8,146 nt of DNA from an uncultured Anaerotruncus sp. (GTDB lineage Bacteria > Bacillota_A > Clostridia > Oscillospirales > CAG-272). The number at the start of each line of letters is the position of its first letter. The stretch's first letter is position 1. The DNA lies in contig CATYWI010000041.1 in NCBI GenBank assembly GCA_958414155.1, positions 1 to 8,146 of the forward strand, read 5' to 3'. A program made the translations under genes and the position numbers. The notes beneath the pieces are model-generated. The model was not told the origin of the DNA. It searched no databases and saw only the letters and a list, made by a program, of their open reading frames with translations. This document shows, piece after piece, positions 1 through 5,150 of the stretch.

Positions 1-560
1 TGGAAGAGAGCTATCCCGTCGGCGTTTACAGCAGCATCAACATGTTCCGCGGCGCCAAAACGGTAAAGGCGCATCCCGGACAGCGCTTTGTCATCGGCGG
101 CGCCGAGATAGAGTATTATTCCACCATCGAGCTGGTAGCTCCTGCCGACTGCGACACCGGCAACACGGTAAGCGCGGTGTTTTCGATCACCGCCGAGGGA
201 CAGAAGATAATGTTCCTCGGAGATTCAAGCTCCGTGATGACGAACGTGCTTGTAAAGTGCTACGGCAAGGCGCTGGCATCGGACATAGTTCAGGTGGCTC
301 ACCACGGCGCGCACGGCGGAAGCGTTGAACTTTACGAGAACATCGACATGAAGGTCGCGCTCTGGCCGCTCGGCGTTTGGGACTACTACAATTACGGAGG
401 TCACGGCAGAAAGAGCGAAACTTGGAACGCGTACTTCTACTCCTCACAGAAGATGATGGAGATAATCCTTGCCGGACATTCCGAGCGCACCATAACCCTG
501 CCCTACGAGCCTGCCGCAAAGAGATTCCCGGCGGACAAAGAGGCGGATTATACGCCTTAA
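1..560 (+). CDS. Metallo-beta-lactamase-fold hydrolase, C-terminal part (5' end outside window)
   Basis: The reading frame is already open at the left edge (first full codon at base 3, reading EESYPVGVYSSIN), so this is the last ~185 residues of a longer protein; the internal ATG at base 42 is not the start. Two metallo-beta-lactamase motifs are visible. The strand-loop IMFLGDSSS carries an Asp that in this fold usually bridges the two metals, and VAHHGAHGG resembles the VxHHG motif of the ComEC-C-terminal/Rec2 type of metallo-beta-lactamase. The HxHxDH motif expected near the N-terminus would lie upstream of the window. There is no transmembrane segment or extra domain in the visible part, and the protein ends soon after the fold. 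The substrate cannot be told: relatives include competence-associated domains, phosphodiesterases and secreted hydrolases. The gene stops just before a strong palindromic terminator and converges on the DUF1846 gene. The family assignment is firm, the function is open. Confidence 0.82.
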   Translation, partial: EESYPVGVYSSINMFRGAKTVKAHPGQRFVIGGAEIEYYSTIELVAPADCDTGNTVSAVFSITAEGQKIMFLGDSSSVMTNVLVKCYGKALASDIVQVAHHGAHGGSVELYENIDMKVALWPLGVWDYYNYGGHGRKSETWNAYFYSSQKMMEIILAGHSERTITLPYEPAAKRFPADKEADYTP

Positions 561-567
561 AAGCCCG

Positions 568-609
568 GAAGGGTGTTGAAAAACTCAATTGAGTTTTTCA
601 ACACCCTTC
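568..609. terminator. Bidirectional terminator, perfect 42-nt palindrome
   Basis: Bases 568-588 and 589-609 are exact reverse complements (21-bp arms, no spacer; the transcript would close with a small loop around AATT). The stem has a GGGTGTTG segment at its base and an AAAAACTC/GAGTTTTT segment at the top. It lies between the stops of two convergent genes, so it can serve both. The T-rich stretch after the plus-strand arm is short and interrupted (TTCTTTGATC), and on the minus strand the arm is followed by CCGGGCTTTTA, so neither side has a textbook U-tract directly after the stem. Its position and symmetry make termination the most likely role. Confidence 0.8.
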
Positions 610-617
610 TTTGATCT

Positions 618-639
618 ATAATGACCTACGGGTCATTAT
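618..639. other. Stem-loop overlapping the DUF1846 stop codon
   Basis: ATAATGACC (618-626) and GGTCATTAT (631-639) form a 9-bp stem around TACG. Read on the plus strand the loop is C(UACG)G, which fits the stable UNCG tetraloop class; on the minus strand the loop is CGTA. The stem contains the TAA stop (636-638) of the minus-strand gene and sits 8 nt from the larger palindrome at 568-609. On the minus strand it would be the first of two consecutive hairpins. A role in 3'-end protection or as an auxiliary terminator for plus-strand readthrough is inferred only. Confidence 0.5.
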
Positions 640-2120
640 TTGTGATGCAGCTTTTTGGTCTGGTATACAGGCTCGTATGTAACATTCACGCCGAGCTTTT
701 TAAGCACATTTTCATCCACTTGCGAAAGAATGACAGTCGAGTGCGCTTCGCATCCGCGCAGGCGTGCAAGCTGCTCGGTCGCTCTTTCGGCGGCGGGGGA
801 GGTAACGGCGCAGACAGACAGCGCGATAAGCAGCTCATCGGTGTGCAGACGCGGGTTGTGATTGCCGAGGTAGTCTATTTTCAGCTTCTGGATAGGCTCG
901 ATTATTGCGGGGGAGATGAGGTTCAGCGAGTCGTCTATTCCCGCCAGCGCCTTCAGTGCATTCATCAGCATAGCCGAGGTCGCGCCGAGGAGGTTCGAGG
1001 TCTTTCCCGTGACTATCCTGCCGTCGGGAAGCTCTATCGCTGCCGCGGGTGCGCCGGTGGCGTTCTTTTTTGCAAGCGCGGCGGCTATCACGGGGCGGTC
1101 ATCGGCGGAAAGTCCTGCCTGCTTCATCTGTATTTCGTGCTTATAAACTATATCCGCGCCGATGTTGCCGCGCTTCTGCTCGCAGAGCGCTGTGTAATAC
1201 CGGCGTATTATCTCCTGGTTCGCCGCCGCGCGCACAGCGTCGTCGTCGGTTATGCAAAAGCCCGCCATATTGACGCCCATATCCGTGGGCGATTTATACG
1301 GGCATTTGCCGAGGATCATCTCAAGCGTTGCCGATACAACGGGGAATATCTCAATATCGCGGTTGTAGTTTACGGTAGTTTTGCCGTATGCCTCAAGATG
1401 GAACGGGTCTATCATATTGATATCCGCAAGGTCTGTGGTCGCCGCCTCGTATGCGATGTTCACGGGGTGACGCAGGGGGAGGTTCCAAACGGGGAAGGTC
1501 TCAAACTTTGCGTATCCGGATTTTATCCCGCGCGCGTTGTCGTTGTATATCTGCGAAAGGCAGACTGCCATTTTGCCGCTTCCGGGACCGGGTGCTGTGA
1601 CTACCACAAGGGGACGCTCTGTCTTTATCCAGTCGTTTTTGCCGTATCCGTCGGGGCTTATTATCTTTTGCACGTTTGAGGGGTAGCCCTCTATCGAATA
1701 ATGGCGGTACACCGGTATGCCAAGCGACTTCAGCTTCTCTCTGAATGCGCGCGCGGCGGGCTGTGATTCATATCTTGTCAGTACCACGCTGCCAACGAGC
1801 AGTCCGAAGTGACGGAAAACGTCGATAAGTCTCAAAACATCCTCGTCATATGTAATGCCGAGGTCGCCGCGTTTTTTGTTTTTTTCGATATCTCCCGCGT
1901 TTATAACGATAACTATTTCCGCCTGATCCTTCAGTTCAAGCAGCATACGCAGCTTGCTGTCGGGCGCAAAGCCGGGCAGCACGCGTGCGGCGTGATTGTC
2001 GTCATACAGCTTTCCCCCGAACTCAAGGTACAGCTTACCGCCGAACTCGGCGATACGATCGCGTATGTGTTCCGATTGAAGCTTAAGATACTTCTCGTTG
2101 TCAAAGCCTGTTTTATTCAT
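636..2120 (-). CDS. DUF1846 (UPF0371) family protein
   Basis: The product is 494 residues, matching the usual ~495-505 of this family, and it is recognisable along its whole length. Near the N-terminus is [20 protein letters not shown] (residues ~25-44), followed by [12 protein letters not shown] glycine-rich [11 protein letters not shown] loop lies at ~175-185, [24 protein letters not shown] at ~224-247, [14 protein letters not shown] in the middle, and [10 protein letters not shown] near the C-terminus. The family is widespread in Firmicutes and some Actinobacteria; structures exist, but I know of no established biochemical role, so none is given. The start is the ATG at 2118-2120 ([11 protein letters not shown]). 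It is preceded by GAGGGGAC about ten bases upstream and begins where family members begin; an in-frame ATG at 2184-2186 would add 22 low-complexity residues with no ribosome site. It has its own promoter at 2212-2240 and is convergent with the hydrolase gene. There is no signal peptide or membrane helix, so it is probably cytosolic. Confidence 0.93.
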   Translation of the reverse strand: MNKTGFDNEKYLKLQSEHIRDRIAEFGGKLYLEFGGKLYDDNHAARVLPGFAPDSKLRMLLELKDQAEIVIVINAGDIEKNKKRGDLGITYDEDVLRLIDVFRHFGLLVGSVVLTRYESQPAARAFREKLKSLGIPVYRHYSIEGYPSNVQKIISPDGYGKNDWIKTERPLVVVTAPGPGSGKMAVCLSQIYNDNARGIKSGYAKFETFPVWNLPLRHPVNIAYEAATTDLADINMIDPFHLEAYGKTTVNYNRDIEIFPVVSATLEMILGKCPYKSPTDMGVNMAGFCITDDDAVRAAANQEIIRRYYTALCEQKRGNIGADIVYKHEIQMKQAGLSADDRPVIAAALAKKNATGAPAAAIELPDGRIVTGKTSNLLGATSAMLMNALKALAGIDDSLNLISPAIIEPIQKLKIDYLGNHNPRLHTDELLIALSVCAVTSPAAERATEQLARLRGCEAHSTVILSQVDENVLKKLGVNVTYEPVYQTKKLHHK

Positions 2121-2198
2121 TTTTTGCGTCCCCTCTTTTCCGCTTGAGCTGAAAGATCCCAAATCGTGTCCGTTAAAAAAACTCAAAATGAGATTATT

Positions 2199-2233
2199 AA
2201 AATCACCCTCTATTATACACCAAAATCACCCTC
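2199..2233. repeat. 12-bp direct repeat bracketing the -10 box, candidate operator
   Basis: AAAATCACCCTC occurs at 2199-2210 and again at 2222-2233 (GAGGGTGATTTT on the minus strand), a 23-bp period or roughly two helical turns. One copy lies in the -35/-10 spacer, the other over the predicted start site of the DUF1846 promoter. The 11 bases between the copies contain the -10 box. Two identical sites on one DNA face are what a dimeric or cooperatively binding regulator would need. That reading is inference, and I do not recognise the motif as that of a known regulator. Confidence 0.5.
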
Positions 2234-2240
2234 ATTTCAA
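2212..2240 (-). promoter_or_regulatory. Sigma-A-type promoter of the DUF1846 gene
   Basis: On the minus strand a TTGAAA -35 box (complement of 2235-2240) is followed by a 17-bp spacer and a consensus TATAAT -10 box (complement of 2212-2217). Transcription should start near base 2205, giving a leader of about 85 nt before the ATG. The -10 box lies between two copies of a 12-bp direct repeat, which suggests regulation at this promoter. Confidence 0.8.
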
Positions 2241-2251
2241 CACTTTTTTAG

Positions 2252-2328
2252 CCCGGACGGCGGTCGTGTGGATTTTTATTTTCACGCTCCGGATATTAAA
2301 AGAGCGGTGACTTGTTTATCCGTCCGGG
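2252..2328. other. Nested inverted repeat in the divergent spacer
   Basis: The outer arms are CCCGGACGG (2252-2260) and CCGTCCGGG (2320-2328), 9 bp perfect. Inside lies a second pair, TCACGCTC (2282-2289) and GAGCG-G-GTGA (2302-2310), 8 bp with a one-base bulge around a 12-nt AT-rich loop. The element lies upstream of both flanking promoters, so neither of those transcripts includes it. It could be a protein-binding site, a small structured RNA with its own promoter (I find no convincing one), or a remnant repeat. The rest of the spacer from 2241 to 2376 shows no open frame that looks like a gene. Confidence 0.4.
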
Positions 2329-2376
2329 ATCTGCGTGAATACCGCCCACGGTCTTCAGCTTTTAGGCGTTAGCCTC

Positions 2377-2405
2377 TTTACACCCGTGCGGTTTAGTGAT
2401 ATAAT
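2377..2405 (+). promoter_or_regulatory. Extended -10 promoter of galT and the downstream operon
   Basis: TTTACA (2377-2382), a 17-bp spacer and TATAAT (2400-2405), preceded by TG at 2397-2398, give an extended -10 TGnTATAAT: a near-consensus sigma-A promoter. The start is expected near 2412, giving a leader of ~34 nt. The -10 box is also inside a perfect odd palindrome, TGATATA-A-TATATCA (2397-2411), which may be chance in AT-rich DNA or a repressor site. I see no convincing catabolite-responsive element. Confidence 0.82.
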
Positions 2406-2445
2406 ATATCATGTAAAAGTATTTTTCTTGGGGGAGCTTTTCCGA

Positions 2446-3987
2446 ATGACACAAAACACCGAACATATAAACGAGCTTATAGTATCGCTTTGCGACTACG
2501 CCGAGGAGCGCGGACTCATCACCCGCGACGACCGTGTTTTTGCCGCAAATGCTATTTGCGAGGACATGCATGTTTCCTCGTTTTCGGATATTCCGGTACA
2601 GCCGGCGGGAGCCGAGGCGCCCGAGGTGCGGCTTGAGCGTATCCTCATCGCGCTTTGCGACGAGGCTGTCGCCGCCGGGATAATTCCCGATACGTCCTCG
2701 TCGCGCGACAATTTCGATACGCGGCTCATGGGGCATCTCACCCCGCGCCCGTCCGAGGTCAGCCGCCGCTTTGCTGAGGATATGCGCGTATCGCCGCACC
2801 TTGCCACCGATAATTTTTACCGCACCTCGCGGGATTCCAACTACATACGCGCCGCGCGTGTGGCGCGCGATCTGCGCTGGAGCGTGCCCTCCGAGTACGG
2901 CGACATTGACATTTCCGTGAATATGTCAAAGCCCGAAAAAGACCCGCGCGACATTGCCGCAGCGCTTTCGGCGCCCAAAAGCGGCTATCCCGCGTGCCTG
3001 CTCTGCCATGAAAACGTCGGTTATCCCGGCAGTGTGACCGCGCCGGCGCGTCAGAATCTGCGTCAGATAGCCCTGCCCCTCGGCGGTGAGGACTGGTATA
3101 TGCAGTATTCCCCCTATGTTTACTACAACGAGCACTGCATAGTGCTTTCTCCGCGTCACGAGCCGATGCGCATAACGCACTCAACCTTCCGCAGGCTGAT
3201 CGACTTTGTGACCGTTCTGCCGCATTATTTTATCGGCTCAAATGCCGACCTGCCGATCGTCGGCGGGTCCATCCTCACCCACGACCATATGCAGGGCGGA
3301 TGCTACGAATTCCCCATGGCGCGTGCGCCGCTTGCGGCGGAGCTTGCCTTCCCGGAATATCCCTCTGTCCGCGCGGGTATCGTGCGCTGGCCGATGTCTG
3401 TCATACGTCTGCGCTCGGCGGATAAGGAGGAGCTTCTCGCGCTTGCAGGCGTTATTCTCGACGCATGGCGCGCGTACAGCGATCCCTCCGCGCTCGTGTT
3501 TGCGGAGACCGACGGCGTGCCGCACAACACGGTGACTCCCATCGCGCGCCGCCGCGGCGAGGACTATGAGCTTGACCTTGTGCTGCGCAACAATCTTACC
3601 ACGCCCGAATATCCCATGGGCGTATTCCACCCGCACGCGGACAAGCACAATATCAAGAAAGAGAATATCGGACTTATCGAGGTCATGGGACTTGCCGTTC
3701 TGCCCTCCCGCCTTAAGGCGGAGACAGAGCGTCTTGCCTCTCTCATCATGTCGGGCGCGGATATTGCCTCCGACCCCGTTTGCGGCAAGCATGCCGAATG
3801 GCTTGAGCGCTTCCGCGGCAGATACCGCGAGCCGGGCAGTGAATACGAGGCGCTGACTATGCTCCGCGCCGAGGTCGGCGCAACGTTCGTTGACGTTCTG
3901 CGCGATGCCGGCGTATTCAAGGACGACGCCGCGGGGCGTACGGCGATGCTCCGCTTTGCCGCATCGGTCGGAGCCGTGACTGCCTGA
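2446..3987 (+). CDS. galT: UDP-glucose--hexose-1-phosphate uridylyltransferase (GalT, class II)
   Basis: GalT is the Leloir-pathway enzyme that swaps UMP between UDP-glucose and galactose 1-phosphate, giving UDP-galactose and glucose 1-phosphate, in the cytosol. At 513 residues it has the length of the Firmicutes class II enzymes, not the ~350 residues of the E. coli type. Diagnostic segments are DNFYRTSRDSNYIR (~124-137), the CxxC pair CLLC (C184, C187) followed by HENVGYPG, THDHMQGG (~278-285), PHNTVTPIARRRG, and VFHPHADKHNIKKENIGLIEVMGLAVLPSRL near 390-420. In HDHMQ, His281 matches the uridylylated histidine of the HPHPQ motif of class I enzymes. The start ATG at 2446 follows GGGGGAG by about ten bases. 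An in-frame ATG at 2335 is rejected because the promoter (2377-2405) would fall inside the gene. galK and galE are not adjacent; the next gene starts 20 bp downstream. Confidence 0.95.
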   Translation: MTQNTEHINELIVSLCDYAEERGLITRDDRVFAANAICEDMHVSSFSDIPVQPAGAEAPEVRLERILIALCDEAVAAGIIPDTSSSRDNFDTRLMGHLTPRPSEVSRRFAEDMRVSPHLATDNFYRTSRDSNYIRAARVARDLRWSVPSEYGDIDISVNMSKPEKDPRDIAAALSAPKSGYPACLLCHENVGYPGSVTAPARQNLRQIALPLGGEDWYMQYSPYVYYNEHCIVLSPRHEPMRITHSTFRRLIDFVTVLPHYFIGSNADLPIVGGSILTHDHMQGGCYEFPMARAPLAAELAFPEYPSVRAGIVRWPMSVIRLRSADKEELLALAGVILDAWRAYSDPSALVFAETDGVPHNTVTPIARRRGEDYELDLVLRNNLTTPEYPMGVFHPHADKHNIKKENIGLIEVMGLAVLPSRLKAETERLASLIMSGADIASDPVCGKHAEWLERFRGRYREPGSEYEALTMLRAEVGATFVDVLRDAGVFKDDAAGRTAMLRFAASVGAVTA

Positions 3988-4007
3988 CGCACGAAAGTGA
4001 GTTTTTG

Positions 4008-5150
4008 ATGCTTAAATTACTTCATTGCGGGGATTTTCACCTGGATTCTCCCTTTTCGTCGCTCGACCCGGCTCACGCCGAGGAGCGCCGCCGCGGGCTT
4101 TTGGCGGTTTTTTGCCGCACTATGCGCCTTGCAGCCGATGAAAAATGCGATGCCGTGCTTATAGCGGGCGATCTTTTTGACTGTTCGTACATATCTCCCG
4201 ACACGGTTTCGGCAATGTGCGAGGCTATGGGCGGGACCGGATGCCCGGTGATAATTTCGCCGGGAAATCACGATCCGTACACCGAGGGCAGCGTGTGGGC
4301 TGCGCGTAGGGCGGCCTTTCCCGAAAACGTGCACGTTTTCCGCGCCGAAAAGACGGAGGCGTTCGATATTCCCGATGCCGCGCTGACCGTGTGGGGCTAT
4401 GCATTTACATCCGACAGATACGACGGTAGTCCGCTTGCCGGTTTAGGCAGCCTTGCCCGCCCGGGGAGGACCTCCGTGCTTTGCGCGCATGCAGATATCG
4501 TTTTGCCGCTTTCGAAATATGCGCCCATCGCGCCGCGCGAGCTTGCCGACAGCGGGCTGGCATACGCCGCGCTCGGACATATCCACAACACGCCGGCTCC
4601 CGCTGTTTTCGGCTTTACGACAGCGGCTTACTGCGGCTTCCCGGAGGGACGCGGTTTTGACGAGCAGGGCTTCGGCTCTGTCCTTATCGTAACGCTTGAC
4701 GACGGGCGCGTGACCGATATGCGCCGCGTGCGTGTCGGTATGCACCGTTATCTTACCGTCCGCGCCGATGCCTCCGGCGCCCGCAATGACAGCGAAGCGG
4801 CAGAAGCCGTAAGGCGCGCCGCAGCGGTCGGGGAGCCTGCCGCCACATCGCTCCGCGTCACGCTCTGCGGGGATGTGGATGCCGGGTACATACCCGATAC
4901 CGCGGCGATACTCTCCGCGGCGGGCGGATGCGGGCTGTATTCTCTTTCGGTTTATGACGATACCATGCCGCTTGCGGGCTGTGCGGCGCTTGCCGATGAT
5001 ATGACGGTGCGCGGCGAGCTTTACCGCACGCTGCTCCCGATGATGCGCAACGGCAGCGATGACGAACGCCGTACTGCCGCCGATGCTCTGCGCATAGGTC
5101 TGCGCGCGCTTGACGGCAGGTCTTTCCTTGACGGGGGAGGTTTGAATTGA
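4008..5150 (+). CDS. SbcD/YhaO-like DNA repair exonuclease (metallophosphoesterase)
   Basis: This is the nuclease partner of an Mre11-Rad50-like complex: Mn-dependent phosphodiesterases of this group process DNA ends in repair. All calcineurin-like metallophosphoesterase motifs are present: D9-x-H11 (GDFHLDS), G54-D55 (AGDLFD), G86-N-H-D89 (GNHDP), H161 (CAHAD), and G190-H191-x-H193 (GHIH). The metal ligands and the catalytic His88 are therefore intact. The catalytic domain spans about residues 1-235, and the remainder (~240-380) is a weakly conserved C-terminal region expected to bind DNA or the ATPase. The length of 380 residues fits the SbcD/YhaO range. The ATG at 4008 is preferred over the TTG at 4005, giving MLKLLHCGDFHLDS; AAGTGAG upstream is a modest ribosome site. 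It follows galT by 20 bp with no terminator, and its TGA overlaps the start of the ATPase gene. It resembles YhaO more than classical SbcD, judged mainly from its partner. Confidence 0.9.
   Translation: MLKLLHCGDFHLDSPFSSLDPAHAEERRRGLLAVFCRTMRLAADEKCDAVLIAGDLFDCSYISPDTVSAMCEAMGGTGCPVIISPGNHDPYTEGSVWAARRAAFPENVHVFRAEKTEAFDIPDAALTVWGYAFTSDRYDGSPLAGLGSLARPGRTSVLCAHADIVLPLSKYAPIAPRELADSGLAYAALGHIHNTPAPAVFGFTTAAYCGFPEGRGFDEQGFGSVLIVTLDDGRVTDMRRVRVGMHRYLTVRADASGARNDSEAAEAVRRAAAVGEPAATSLRVTLCGDVDAGYIPDTAAILSAAGGCGLYSLSVYDDTMPLAGCAALADDMTVRGELYRTLLPMMRNGSDDERRTAADALRIGLRALDGRSFLDGGGLN
5133..5149 (+). promoter_or_regulatory. Strong ribosome binding site fixing a TTG start
   Basis: GGGGGAGG (5133-5140) lies six bases before TTG (5147-5149). 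The TTG shares bases with the TGA stop of the nuclease gene (TTGA, 4-bp overlap), and there is no ATG or GTG start nearby that keeps the conserved IIKNITVREFG N-terminus. This arrangement indicates translational coupling, so the two subunits are likely made in a fixed ratio. Confidence 0.85.

Noticed and set aside
1572..1598. P-loop-like [11 protein letters not shown] in the DUF1846 protein as evidence of an ATPase
   Set aside because: It lacks the first glycine of GxxxxGK[ST] and the residue after Lys is Met. The loop is a conserved family feature as I remember it, so it is not evidence of nucleotide hydrolysis.
621..1679. Long plus-strand open frame (352 codons) opposite the DUF1846 gene
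   Set aside because: It lies wholly antisense to a well-recognised family protein, has no family-like motifs and an odd composition rich in Cys, Arg and Tyr, and no ribosome site was seen. It is a shadow of the GC-rich coding strand.
2004..2048. Apparent internal tandem repeat [14 protein letters not shown] in the DUF1846 protein
   Set aside because: This doubled motif is, to my knowledge, typical of the family, so it is not a recent duplication or assembly error.
2121..2186. 22-residue N-terminal extension of the DUF1846 protein
   Set aside because: No Shine-Dalgarno precedes the ATG at 2184-2186, while GAGGGGAC precedes the ATG at 2118-2120, where family homology also begins.
2174..2193. 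Small CTCA-TTT-TGAG hairpin followed by T7 in the DUF1846 leader (minus strand), a possible attenuator
   Set aside because: The stem is only four base pairs with no GC-rich base and no competing anti-terminator fold was found. It is too weak to call.
2335..2445. Upstream in-frame ATG that would extend GalT by 37 residues
   Set aside because: The near-consensus promoter at 2377-2405 would lie within the gene, the ATG has no ribosome site, and family members start close to MTQNTEH.
4005..4007. TTG one codon before the nuclease ATG as the start
   Set aside because: The ATG at 4008 is directly adjacent and better, and the extra residue has no support.
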